Assembly (NCBI RefSeq): GCF_000876655.1 | Contig: NZ_JYCN01000017.1 | Coordinates: forward strand, 1 to 64,000 | Direction of reading: 5' to 3' | DNA: 64,000 nucleotides | Origin: Arthrobacter sp. SPG23 | Lineage (GTDB): Bacteria; Actinomycetota; Actinomycetes; Actinomycetales; Micrococcaceae | Shown here: positions 1-8,288 of the stretch, one piece after another | How the letters are laid out: every line of letters starts with the position of its first letter | Position numbering within the stretch: position 1 is the first letter of the stretch | Notes under the pieces: model-generated | The model's input: the letters and a program-made list of their open reading frames with translations, nothing else | Database searches by the model: none | Told to the model about the DNA's origin: nothing | Position numbers and translations under genes: made by a program

Positions 1-42
1 GGGCCGCCACAAGAAATGCTCCAAGATATACCGAAAGAGATC

Positions 43-651
43 ATGACTTCCTTGAACACGACCAATGCCCTTGAAGCCACTCCCAAATCCATCGATGCCT
101 CGACCCTGAAGGCCTGGGAAGACAACCACGATGATCTGATGATCATCGACGTGCGCAGCGGCGCTGAGTTCGATGCTATGCACATCAATGGCTCGTACCA
201 TGTGCCGCTGGCCATGCTCAGCGAACACACTGAAGAGTTCGCGGCGAAAATGGGCACCCGCGTGGTCCTGGTCTGCCAGTCCGGCAACCGGGCCGAGCAG
301 GCCCGCAAACACCTGGACTCCGTCGGCCTGGCCAGTGCCAGCGTCTTGGCCGGGGGAGTCCCCGCCTACGCAGCGGCCGGCGGGAACGTTGTCCGCAGCC
401 GTGGCGCGTGGGCCCTGGAACGCCAGGTCCGGATGACAGCCGGCTCCCTTGTCCTTGCCGGCGTGCTCGGCAGCAAGTTCATCTCGCCCAAACTCGGCCT
501 GATTGCCGGCGGCATCGGTGCTGGCTTGACGTTCTCCGCGGCCACTAACAGCTGTGCCATGGGGCAGATGCTCTCCAAGATGCCGTGGAACCGCTCCTCG
601 AACGAGCCCACCGCGCACCAGGCCCTGAAGAACCTGGACGCCCGGGCATGA
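43..651 (+). CDS. Rhodanese-like sulfurtransferase with C-terminal membrane domain (DUF2892)
   Basis: Predicted sulfurtransferase that takes sulfane sulfur onto a catalytic cysteine, anchored to the membrane by its C-terminal part. The first ~115 residues are a rhodanese domain with the IIDVR strand and an active-site loop CQSGNR (Cys78). Residues ~125-190 match DUF2892, a short membrane domain often fused to rhodanese. I chose the ATG at 43 because a GAAAGAG ribosome site lies just before it; an in-frame ATG at 16 would add nine residues and has no such site. The stop overlaps the start of the TauE-family gene (ATGA), so the two are probably co-translated. Context with persulfide and sulfide enzymes supports a role in sulfane-sulfur handling. 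Any upstream regulator lies outside the window. Confidence 0.88.
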   Translation: MTSLNTTNALEATPKSIDASTLKAWEDNHDDLMIIDVRSGAEFDAMHINGSYHVPLAMLSEHTEEFAAKMGTRVVLVCQSGNRAEQARKHLDSVGLASASVLAGGVPAYAAAGGNVVRSRGAWALERQVRMTAGSLVLAGVLGSKFISPKLGLIAGGIGAGLTFSAATNSCAMGQMLSKMPWNRSSNEPTAHQALKNLDARA

Positions 652-1412
652 TCATCTCCGCGGCGGCGTTCGGGCTGATCGTCGGTGGCCTGCTGGGCCT
701 GGTCGGAGGCGGCGGATCCATCCTGGCCGTGCCCGCCCTGGTCTATGGCGTGGGGCTGCCGCTTGCGGCGGCGATCCCGACGTCGCTGGTCGTCGTCGGC
801 GCTTCCTCCGCCGTCGCGGTGCTGCCCCGGCTGCGGGCCGGCGTCAACTGGCGCCTGGCGCTGATCATCGGTGCGGCAGGAACCGTGACGGCGTACCTTG
901 GCGCGATGGTCAACCGGCTTCTGGACCCGAAGATTCTGTTGCTGGCTTTTGCCGCGATCATGGTCTTCGCCGGCATCCGGATGCTGGTGCCGTCCAAGTC
1001 CGTCGGCGGCGCGTGCGCGCTGCCCGGCGGCGGGGTCAATTGGCGCAGCTGCCTGCCCAAGGCGATCGTCACCGGCGCCGTTGTCGGGTTCCTGACAGGT
1101 CTGCTGGGCGTGGGCGGCGGCTTCCTGATCGTCCCGGCCCTCACCCTGGTTCTTGGTCTTCCGATGGCGTTGACCGTCGGGACCTCGCTGGTGATCATCG
1201 TGATCAACTCGGCCGCCGGCTTCGCCGCCCACCTGGGTGATCTGCAGATCGACTGGGCCGTCACGGCAGCCTTCGCCGGGGCCGCAATGGTCGCCTCGCT
1301 CGTGGCGGGGCGGATCGGCACCAGGATCCCGGACAAGCTCCTGAAGCGCGGCTTTGGGATCCTGGTCCTGATCATTGCAGCCTACGTGGCGGTGCAGGCA
1401 CTCCTCCCCTGA
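648..1412 (+). CDS. TauE/SafE (TSUP) family membrane exporter
   Basis: Predicted integral membrane transporter of about 254 residues, of the family that moves sulfite, thiosulfate or organosulfonates. The sequence is almost entirely hydrophobic, with two copies of the family repeat (GLVGGGGSILAVPAL near the N-terminus and GLLGVGGGFLIVPAL past the middle), as expected for the internally duplicated TSUP fold. The start ATG overlaps the stop of the rhodanese gene. I reject an upstream in-frame start at 585 because it would lie within the rhodanese gene and add a hydrophilic tail unlike the family. With its neighbours it probably exports sulfite or thiosulfate produced from persulfide oxidation; the substrate is inferred from context only. 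A strong hairpin follows about 20 bases downstream. Confidence 0.88.
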   Translation: MIISAAAFGLIVGGLLGLVGGGGSILAVPALVYGVGLPLAAAIPTSLVVVGASSAVAVLPRLRAGVNWRLALIIGAAGTVTAYLGAMVNRLLDPKILLLAFAAIMVFAGIRMLVPSKSVGGACALPGGGVNWRSCLPKAIVTGAVVGFLTGLLGVGGGFLIVPALTLVLGLPMALTVGTSLVIIVINSAAGFAAHLGDLQIDWAVTAAFAGAAMVASLVAGRIGTRIPDKLLKRGFGILVLIIAAYVAVQALLP

Positions 1413-1431
1413 GAGCGACTGTGAGGGAAAG

Positions 1432-1479
1432 GGAATAGGGAAGCGCCGGAGGATACAGCCTCCGGCGCTTCCCTATTCC
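1432..1479. terminator. Bidirectional terminator hairpin
   Basis: Perfect 21-bp inverted repeat (1432-1452 and 1459-1479) with a 6-base loop. It lies between the ends of the converging TauE gene (+) and small cysteine-rich gene (-), so it can serve both. Confidence 0.85.
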
Positions 1480-1513
1480 TCGACGCCTCTGCCCGGGTGC
1501 CGGGCGAGTCGAC

Positions 1514-1681
1514 CTACCGACCGAACAGCTTCGCGAAGAAGCCGTTTCCCGTCGACTTCTCCTGCTCGTGCCCGAGGCAACGCCGGGAGGCCGGAACCCC
1601 CCGCATCACCTGGTCAACGTGCTGGCCGCAGCCCGCCCACGTCGTCTTCTGGCACTTCTTGCACGTCACTGCACGGCACAT
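1514..1681 (-). CDS. Small cysteine-rich (zinc-ribbon-like) protein, 55 aa
   Basis: Short protein with five cysteines (2, 7, 10, 18, 35) and two histidines, including a CKKC knuckle and the stretch TTWAGCGQHVDQVM. I recall similar small proteins in many actinobacteria; their function is not known to me. The cysteine spacing suggests a bound zinc or a redox/persulfide-reactive site. I chose the ATG at 1681 because AAGGGAG lies 7 bases before it; the in-frame ATG at 1699 adds six residues and has no ribosome site. A TATACT -10 box and the palindrome at 1720-1735 lie directly upstream. The same palindrome precedes the persulfide dioxygenase and sulfide:quinone oxidoreductase genes, which ties this protein to the sulfur response. 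Confidence 0.75.
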   Translation of the reverse strand: MCRAVTCKKCQKTTWAGCGQHVDQVMRGVPASRRCLGHEQEKSTGNGFFAKLFGR

Positions 1682-1719
1682 CTGGTGGCTCCCTTGCATG
1701 AATGGATGATCACATCAGT

Positions 1720-1735
1720 ATACCCCATGGGGTAT
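1720..1735. promoter_or_regulatory. CsoR/CstR-type operator over the promoter of the small cysteine-rich gene
   Basis: Perfect 16-bp palindrome ATACCCCATGGGGTAT. On the minus strand it overlaps a -10 box TATACT (1722-1717); a weak -35 TTCTCA lies 18 bases further up. The arms ATACCCC/GGGGTAT are identical to two further sites at 6464-6479 and 6894-6909. The pattern resembles operators known for the CsoR/CstR repressor family. Confidence 0.72.
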
Positions 1736-2044
1736 TTTGATGAGAATATACTTCCCCTTCAAGACCGAGCGGCAGACCGGCGTGCCGGAGCGGCCGCAGC
1801 CTTCGAAAGAGTAGCCACCGCCGACGACAAGGGTGTAGCGGCCGCCATGGGGCGGCACGGCTTCTGTCCGCACCTCTACTCCACCTCGCGCCCGGAGGCA
1901 ATTGAATGGCAGGATGGTCTCGCCTCGCCGCAGGGCCGCGGGCTGCAGGAAAATTCTCTTGATTCCCCTGCTCATCGGGAGGATTGTTGGCCCTGCGGGA
2001 CGACGTAGTGCCGCGAAGGCGCGGTTTCCATAGCGGGAGGCACG
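1736..2044. other. Intergenic region without a convincing gene
   Basis: About 300 bases between the operator and the universal stress gene. Open frames here lack ribosome sites and family resemblance. The only clear element is GGGAGG at 2035-2040, the ribosome site of the universal stress gene. Confidence 0.5.
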
Positions 2045-2491
2045 ATGGCGGCAGGCATGGTATTTCGGATTGTTGTCGGGGTCGACGGGTCGGACTCTTC
2101 GCTGGCGGCTCTTGAGTGGGCCCTTGACGAGGCGCGGCTCCGGTCAGGGCAGGTTCACATTGTTACAGCTTGGCACTACCCCGTCATTGGCGACGCCGCC
2201 GGGAGGGCTGAGGACCATGAAGCGTTTGGAGACAACGCCCGGAATGTGCACGCTGAAGCGCTACGGCGGGCATCCGAAGCCGGGGTCACGGTCACCGGCG
2301 AGGTGACGGAGGGGCATCCCGCGGAAGCGCTGCTGAAGGCTGCGGCCGGGGCCGATCTTCTGGTTGTCGGATCGCGGGGTCACGGCGGCTTCGTCGGAAT
2401 GCTCCTGGGCTCGGTGTCCAGCCACGCGGTGCACCATGCCCAGTGCCCGGTGGTGGTTGTCCGCAGCGGCGCGGAATCAGTCCAAGGCTGA
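2045..2491 (+). CDS. Universal stress protein (UspA family)
   Basis: Single-domain Usp of 148 residues, a usual length. It opens with IVVGVDGSDSSLAALEWAL, the first strand and helix of the fold, and ends with VVGSRGHGGFVGMLLGSVS, the G-2x-G-9x-G(S/T) nucleotide-binding signature of ATP-binding members. GGGAGG lies four bases before the ATG. The stop is six bases from the GTG start of the P-type ATPase gene, so the two probably form one transcript. Usp genes next to cation pumps are common in actinobacteria; the specific role here is not shown. Confidence 0.9.
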   Translation: MAAGMVFRIVVGVDGSDSSLAALEWALDEARLRSGQVHIVTAWHYPVIGDAAGRAEDHEAFGDNARNVHAEALRRASEAGVTVTGEVTEGHPAEALLKAAAGADLLVVGSRGHGGFVGMLLGSVSSHAVHHAQCPVVVVRSGAESVQG

Positions 2492-2497
2492 GGCCAC

Positions 2498-4805
2498 GTG
2501 CAGGAGCCTCGAGGGCTCTCCTCCGCGCAGGCAACCCGGCTGCTGGAGACTATCGGCCCCAATTCGGTTCCCCTGAAGCGGACCCGGCTCCCGGTGCGTC
2601 TCCTGCGGAAACTCTGGGCGCCCGTGCCGTGGATGCTGGAAGCAACAATCATCCTTGAGTTCGCCCTCGCCAAATGGCTCGACGCGCTCATCATTTTGGC
2701 CGTACTGAGCCTGAATACGGCACTGGGCATTATCCAGGAACGGCGGGCCGAAGCCGCCGTCGATCTGTTGCGCACCCGGTTGGAAATCAACGCCAGGGTG
2801 CTGCGCGACGGGACGTGGACGCTGTTGCCGGCCTCCCGGGTGGTTCCCGGCGACGTCATCCACATCCGGGTCGGCGACTTCGTCCCCGCCGACGTCGCCC
2901 TGCACGCCGGCACGGTCATGGTGGATCAGTCCGCCCTCACCGGAGAGTCGATGCCCGTATCCCGGGGGCCGGCGTCGCCTGTTTACTCCGGCGCCACCGT
3001 TAGCCGGGGCGAAGCCAGCGGCACCGTGACCGCAACCGGTGCCGCCACCTACTTCGGCAAAACGGCAGAACTAGTGGGCAGCTCAGCGCCGACAGCGCAT
3101 CTCGAACACATTGTGCTGCGCATCGTGAGGGTGTTCATTGGTGTGGATGTGGTGCTCGCGGTGGTGGGGACCACTCATCTGGCCGCAGCCGGTGCACCCA
3201 TTACGGACGTCATCTCCTATGCGGTGATACTGCTTCTGGCCTCGGTGCCGGTGGCTATGCCGGCCGCCTTCGCCTTGGCCGGCGCCCTGGGCGCGAAACA
3301 CCTCGCCACGATGGGGATCCTGACCACCCGGTTGACAGCCCTTCAGGACGCTGCGTCCATGAGCGTGCTCTGTATCGACAAGACGGGAACCCTGACCGAG
3401 AACCGGCTCGCGGTGAATGCCGTTGCCACGATCGGGGCAACCGGCCGGGAAGAGCTTCTGCGATGGGCTTCCCTGGCCTCCGACGCCTCCACCCAGGATC
3501 CTATCGACCTGGCCATCCTCGCCGCGGACGGTACGGCAGCAGGGGACCGGTTGAGTTTTACGCCCTTCGACCCCTCGACTAAGCGCTCCCAAGCCACCGT
3601 AGTCAGGGACGGCAGGACCATTGGTGTGGCCAAGGGCGCCCCGCACGTCATCGCGGCCATGGCCGGCGAACAGCCTCCGCCGGAGCTGAGTTCACTCGCC
3701 TCCGGCGGCGCGCGGGTGCTCGCCGTCGCCGTCGACGACGGGGAGGGCATTTGGCGCCAGCTCGGACTCGTTGCCCTCGCTGACCGGGTCCGGCCCGAAG
3801 CTGCGGGACTGCTGACGCGACTGGCGGAACTCGGAATCCGGGTCATCATGGTCACCGGCGACAGCGCCGCGACCGCCGCGGCAGTAGCTGCCCAAGTAGG
3901 TCTGGAGGGAAGCGTGATCAGGGCCGACGGGCTCGCGACCCTGGCCGGCGACGACGGGCCACCCGCCGTTGTCGCGGAGGTCCTTCCCCAGGACAAACAC
4001 CGGATCGTGCAGATCCTCCAGGGCTCGGGCCACGTGGTGGGCATGACAGGCGACGGCGTCAACGATGCCCCGGCGCTGCGTCAGGCCGAAGCCGGGATCG
4101 CCATGGAAGGGGCCACCGATGTTGCCAAGTCCGCGGCCGGCGTCGTCCTCGTCCGCGGCGGCCTGGCCGACATCGTCGGCCTCATCGAGGAAAGCAGAAG
4201 AATCCACCAGCGTTCCCTGACCTATGCCCTCAACGTCAGCGTGAAGAAACTTGAAGTGCCGCTGTTGCTCACCGTCGGGGTGCTTTCGTTCGGACAGCTC
4301 GTCTTTACACCTCTCCTCATGGCGTTGCTTCTCCTGGCAAATGACGTGGTGAGCATGATGATCACCACGGACAAAGCCGCCTATTCGCAGAAGCCGAACA
4401 CATGGAATGTGGGCAGGACCATTGCGGGGGCCCTCGTGGTTGCCACACCGATGCTCGGTGCTTCCCTGGCCTTACTCTGGGCTTCTGTGCAGATGTGGCC
4501 CGGAGGGGGGCATCGACCAGCTGCGTACGGTTATCTTCCTGACGCTGGTCTTCAGCAGCCAGATCACCACCTACGTTGTCCGCACGGCGCGGCCGGCATG
4601 GAAGGACGGGCCGTCCCGGTTGTTGGTAGCTGCCTCCGTCCTTGATGCCGCGGCCGCGTCGGCGCTGGCACTGTGGGGGGTGCTGATGGCGCCGGTCCCC
4701 GCTTCACTCCTACTCCTGATCCTCGCCGCGACCCTCGCGGGTGGCCTTATCGCGGACCTCCTGAAGGTGCCGGCCTTCCGGAAGCTAAAGCTCCACACCG
4801 GGTGA
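2498..4805 (+). CDS. P-type ATPase (P3A proton-pump-like), frameshifted near the C-terminus
   Basis: Cation-transporting P-type ATPase resembling plasma-membrane proton pumps (type IIIA). Visible motifs are the actuator TGES (~148-151), the SVPVAMPAAF membrane segment (~249-258), the phosphorylation site DKTGTLT (Asp294) and the hinge GDGVNDAP (~517-524). The frame starting at the GTG runs in family-like sequence to about residue 669, then becomes unrelated and stops at 4645. The true tail (GIDQLRTVIFLTLVFSSQ and on, ending at 4805) continues in another frame. The switch falls in a run of six G at 4505-4510; removing one G restores a full-length pump. So the gene either has a real frameshift that truncates the last membrane helices, or carries a sequencing error. 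GTG start, six bases after the Usp stop. Confidence 0.85.
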
Positions 4806-4982
4806 GCAACGGAGGCAACGACGCCGGCCCGGGCTGCACCGTGGGTCCGGAGGGTGCTGCGATGGGAAGGTGTTGGCTGACCGCCCGGGCTCCATGTGGC
4901 GGGCACAAAGCATTGGCGGCAGTCCGGGTGTCCCGGACCGCCGCCAAAGCTGTCAATCAATCACCTCAGGTGCTGCCCGTTG

Positions 4983-6392
4983 TTAATTGCTGGCAACGGA
5001 CTCCCGTGCCTGCTGCCAGGCTGCCCAGGCGGCGTAGCTGCCGTCGAGCTCGACGACGTCGTAGCCGGCGCGGCGCAGCGCGCTGGCCGCGACGGAGTTC
5101 CGCACGCCGCTCTGGCAGTAGCTGACGATGGTGCCCTCGGTGGGAAGCTGGTCGAGGTTCCACATCACGCGGCCGCCGCTGAGCTGGTGGGAGCCGGGAA
5201 TGTGGCCGGCCGCGTGTTCGGTCCGGTTCCGGACGTCCAGGACCATGGCGGCTTCGAAACTTTCGAGCTCTTCCGGCTGGATCAGCTTCGGAGTGCTGAC
5301 AGGCAGGCCCCCGAAGCCCGTGACGTAGCCGGCAACCTTGTCGATGCCGACGCGGACCAGGTGGTCCCACATGTCCTGTGCCGATGCCTGGTCCGGAGCC
5401 AGCAGTACGAGCGGATTCTCGTCGGTCTCCGGGTTCACAACCCAGGCGCCGAAGCTGGCCACGGATTTGCCGGCCGGAACGTTGAGGGAACCGGTGACGG
5501 TGCCTTGGTGGACCTGGTCGTTGGGCCGGGTATCGACGAACGTGACCTTGTCCGCCGCGAGATCATTTGCGACCGAGGCGAGGTTGAGTTCCGGCAGGGG
5601 TGCGCGTTCTCCCATGACGGCCGGGCCTTCGCGGTTTTCGCGTTTCATCCGGCCGAAGTAGGCGTGCGCGTCGGGCTGGCCGTCGAGGAGCTCGGCGACG
5701 AAGCCTTCCTCGTCGTTGGCGGCCAGGTAGGGTCCCCACCACGAGTAGAGCCGCTCGTAGCCGACCGTGCTGGAGGGGATGGCGCCGAGGGCCTTGCCGC
5801 AGGCGCTGCCGGCGCCGTGGCCGGGGTGGACCTGGACGTGGTCCGGCAGAGTCAGGAACTTGTCGCGCAGGCTCGCGAAGAGCTGCTTGGCGCCCAGGAA
5901 GCGGGTGTCCACACCACCGGCGGCTTCGTCCAGGAGGTCGGGGCGGCCCAGGTCCCCGGAGAACACGAAGTCACCGGAGAGCAGGTAGCCGGGGGCGTCG
6001 GCGAACGCGCCGTCCGTGATCAGGAAGGACAGGTGCTCCGGGGTGTGCCCGGGGGTGTGCAGAGCCTTGACGGTGATGTTGCCAAGGGTGATGGAGTCGT
6101 TGTCGTTGAGCCGTTCGGCCTCGAACGCGTACTGCCAGTCGGCGCCGCCTTCGCCGGAAACGTACGCGGTGGCGCCGGTTGCGGCGGCCAGTTCACGGGT
6201 GCCGGAGAGGAAGTCTGCGTGAATGTGGGTTTCGGTGACGGCCACGATTTTCATCCCGTTGGCCGCTGCGAGGTTGCGGTAGACGTCGATATCGCGGCGG
6301 GGGTCAACGACGACGGCCTCACCCTTGGCCTGGCAGCCGATGAAGTAGCTGGCCTGGGCGAGGTCTTCGTCGTAAATACGCTCGATAAGCAT
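4983..6392 (-). CDS. CstB-like persulfide dioxygenase/rhodanese fusion (MBL fold)
   Basis: Predicted cytosolic enzyme of 469 residues that oxidises persulfides and transfers sulfane sulfur. Residues 1-~245 are a metallo-beta-lactamase domain with THIHADF (His56, His58, Asp60), HTPGHTPEH (His111, His115) and SGDFVFSGD, as in persulfide dioxygenases. A first rhodanese-like domain (~265-355) lacks an active-site cysteine. A second (~375-465) keeps it in YCQSGVRN. This order, dioxygenase then pseudo-rhodanese then rhodanese, is that of staphylococcal CstB. The ATG at 6392 follows GAAAGAGAG; a longer in-frame reading to 6926 runs through the operator and is not family-like. The promoter carries a CstR-type palindrome, and a broken CstR-like gene lies divergent to it. 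Confidence 0.9.
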   Translation of the reverse strand: MLIERIYDEDLAQASYFIGCQAKGEAVVVDPRRDIDVYRNLAAANGMKIVAVTETHIHADFLSGTRELAAATGATAYVSGEGGADWQYAFEAERLNDNDSITLGNITVKALHTPGHTPEHLSFLITDGAFADAPGYLLSGDFVFSGDLGRPDLLDEAAGGVDTRFLGAKQLFASLRDKFLTLPDHVQVHPGHGAGSACGKALGAIPSSTVGYERLYSWWGPYLAANDEEGFVAELLDGQPDAHAYFGRMKRENREGPAVMGERAPLPELNLASVANDLAADKVTFVDTRPNDQVHQGTVTGSLNVPAGKSVASFGAWVVNPETDENPLVLLAPDQASAQDMWDHLVRVGIDKVAGYVTGFGGLPVSTPKLIQPEELESFEAAMVLDVRNRTEHAAGHIPGSHQLSGGRVMWNLDQLPTEGTIVSYCQSGVRNSVAASALRRAGYDVVELDGSYAAWAAWQQARESVASN

Positions 6393-6457
6393 GGGGCTCT
6401 CTTTCGTTGGGCGGTGGGGGAGTTTCCGGGAGCGGATCCTCCGTTCCTCTAACCAGA

Positions 6458-6486
6458 ACAATAATACCCCCGGGGGTATCTTGCAA
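6458..6486 (-). promoter_or_regulatory. Promoter of the CstB-like gene with operator filling the spacer
   Basis: On the minus strand, -35 TTGCAA (6486-6481) and -10 TATTGT (6463-6458) are separated by exactly 17 bases. Sixteen of these form the perfect palindrome ATACCCCCGGGGGTAT (6464-6479). A repressor bound there would sit between the two promoter boxes, a typical arrangement for CsoR/CstR regulators. Confidence 0.72.
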
Positions 6487-6717
6487 GCGGCCTGCGGCGA
6501 CTCAAGGGCGCCCCGGGGACAGCTGGCCGGCGTTACGCGCATGCTGGAGGAGGGGAAGGACTGCAAAGATATCGTCACCCGGCTCGCAGCTGTCTCGAAG
6601 GCATTGGACCGGGCGGGATTCGCCATTATCGGGAGCGGCCTCGAGCAGTGCCTTGTCCGCGGTGACTCGAGTATGGACACCGGGGATCTGGAAAAAGACT
6701 TCCTCTCCCTCGCCTGA
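6481..6717 (+). pseudogene. CstR/CsoR-family repressor (DUF156), 5'-truncated and frameshifted
   Basis: The reading frame from GQLAGVTRMLEEGKDC to LEKDFLSLA is the core and end of a CsoR/CstR repressor. It has both cysteines at the family spacing (29 apart: DCKD and LEQC). The histidine that CsoR uses for copper is replaced by glycine (GLEQC), as in persulfide sensors of the CstR type. The normal first helix is missing in this frame. Part of it (LRRLKGA) is readable in another frame from 6492, with a one-base shift at the CCCCGGGG run 6511-6518. No ATG or GTG start lies in either frame, and a TAA at 6462 closes the other one. A TTG at 6481 could start a short product with no ribosome site. 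I judge it inactive; a working copy may lie left of the window. Confidence 0.6.
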
Positions 6718-7078
6718 GCCCCCGGCCCGCGCGGGACCCCGGTGACTGCATGTTCCCGGGCGTCGGCGCACGGGGGGCGGACCCTTTTGCGCTCCCGGGC
6801 GAACGCGTCGGCCGTTGGGCCTGGCGGGGCATCCGGACCCGCGGGGCTCGTGGCATCCGATGTGGTGAAGGAAGTGGCGGCGGGCTCGCCAAGATACCCC
6901 CCGGGGTATACCATGGTGGGTACCACAGGTCCGGACCACGCGGAAGCGGCGTGGGCAATGTAGTGGAGGCGAAGACGCGCCCACTACCGGCTACGCAGGT
7001 TTCGCGGCCCGGTCACAACCCGATATGTCGGGCGTCGGTGCTGAAGCGACGCTCGATTTCCAGAGAGGCGCATTACCA
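6718..7078. other. Intergenic leader of the sulfide:quinone oxidoreductase gene
   Basis: Roughly 360 bases with no family-like frame on either strand. It contains the third CstR-type palindrome (6894-6909) and the ribosome site AGAGAGG at 7062-7068. I see no other structure. Confidence 0.5.
6894..6909. promoter_or_regulatory. CsoR/CstR-type operator upstream of the sulfide:quinone oxidoreductase gene
   Basis: ATACCCCCCGGGGTAT: the arms ATACCCC and GGGGTAT are perfect and only the two central bases break symmetry. A possible -10 TATACC (6907-6912) overlaps its right edge on the plus strand; no good -35 is visible. Third member of the operator set. Confidence 0.65.
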
Positions 7079-8275
7079 ATGACTATGCACCACGAGATCC
7101 TGATCGTCGGCGGCGGCAACGCGGGGCTGAGCGTTGCCGCCCGGCTCCGTAATGCAGGGCGGAACGATATCGGTCTGATCGAGCCGAGCGAGCAGCATTA
7201 TTACCAGCCGCTGTGGACCCTGGTTGGCGGAGGCGCCGCCAGCCAGGAGGAAACGGTCCGTCCGCAGGCATCCGTCATGCCCCAGGGTGTTGCCTGGATC
7301 AAGGACGCCGCGACGGACATTGACCCTGAGCGCCGCAGTGTCGCACTCTCTTCCGGCGGGTCCGTCACGTACGACCATCTGGTGGTCAGCCCCGGCATCC
7401 AGCTGGACTGGGACAAGATCCCCGGCATGGCCCAAGCCATGGACTCACCAACGGCATCCAGCAATTACCGATACGACCTGGCGCCCAAGACCTGGGACAT
7501 GATCCGCACCCTGAAGTCCGGGACGGCTGTGTTCACCCAGCCCTCGGGGCCAATCAAGTGTGCCGGCGCCCCTCAGAAAATCGCCTACCTGGCAGCCGAC
7601 TACTGGCGCAAGCAGGGGGTATTGGACGACATCCGGGTGGTCATGGTTCTGCCGACGCCGGGCATGTTCGGGGTCAAGGTGTTCGCCGATGAGCTTGAGC
7701 GGGTGGTGGAGAAATACGGCATCGAAGTCCGCTTCAACAGCGAGATGACCTCGGTGGACTCAGCCGCCGGCACCGCAGTGATTACCGACAATGCTGCAGG
7801 TACCCAGGAATCACTGCACTACGATCTGCTCCACGTCGTGCCGCCGCAGTCGGCCCCGGACTGGCTCAAGCGCACCCCGCTGGCAGATCCGGCCAACCCT
7901 GCAGGCTACGTGGACGTTGACAAGCACACCATGCAGCACAAGCGCTATCCGGAAATCTTTGCCCTGGGCGACGCCGGATCGACACCGAATTCGAAGACCG
8001 GCGCGGCGATCCGCAAGCAGGCTCCGGTCCTGGTGAAGAACCTGCTGGCCGCCATGAACGGATCACCGCCATCGGCACAGTACAGCGGATACGCTTCATG
8101 TCCGCTGACCACGGCGCGAGGAAAAATGCTGCTGGCTGAGTTTGACTATAGCCTCCAGCCCGCCCCCAGCATCCCGTTCATCGACACCACCAAGGAGCGC
8201 ACCGACATGTGGCTCCTCAAGCGGTACGGCCTGCCGTTTATGTACTGGAACCTGATCCTCAAGGGCCGCGCCTGA
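7079..8275 (+). CDS. Sulfide:quinone oxidoreductase-like FAD protein (type II)
   Basis: Predicted membrane-bound flavoprotein that oxidises sulfide to a persulfide and passes electrons to the quinone pool. The N-terminus has the FAD-binding strand and glycine motif ILIVGGGNAGLSVAARL. A cysteine in GPIKCAGAPQK (Cys161) and one in YASCPLTTARGKM (Cys341) fit the two-cysteine active site of type II enzymes; a third cysteine found in type I is absent. IFALGDAGSTPNSKTGAA is the second FAD motif. The tail is amphipathic and rich in Trp and Leu, suiting membrane contact. The ATG at 7079 follows AGAGAGG; an in-frame ATG at 7025 has no ribosome site. Its product persulfide is the substrate expected for the CstB-like enzyme encoded upstream on the other strand. 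Confidence 0.87.
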   Translation: MTMHHEILIVGGGNAGLSVAARLRNAGRNDIGLIEPSEQHYYQPLWTLVGGGAASQEETVRPQASVMPQGVAWIKDAATDIDPERRSVALSSGGSVTYDHLVVSPGIQLDWDKIPGMAQAMDSPTASSNYRYDLAPKTWDMIRTLKSGTAVFTQPSGPIKCAGAPQKIAYLAADYWRKQGVLDDIRVVMVLPTPGMFGVKVFADELERVVEKYGIEVRFNSEMTSVDSAAGTAVITDNAAGTQESLHYDLLHVVPPQSAPDWLKRTPLADPANPAGYVDVDKHTMQHKRYPEIFALGDAGSTPNSKTGAAIRKQAPVLVKNLLAAMNGSPPSAQYSGYASCPLTTARGKMLLAEFDYSLQPAPSIPFIDTTKERTDMWLLKRYGLPFMYWNLILKGRA

Positions 8276-8288
8276 GACTCCTGAAGCA

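Noticed and set aside
1715..1975. 86-codon minus-strand frame between the operator and the universal stress gene
   Set aside because: No ribosome site, no family resemblance, and its end runs through the operator and promoter of the small cysteine-rich gene.
4896..6452. 518-codon plus-strand open frame opposite the CstB-like gene
   Set aside because: Shadow of the GC-rich minus-strand gene: Gly/Val/Asp-rich, no motifs, no ribosome site.
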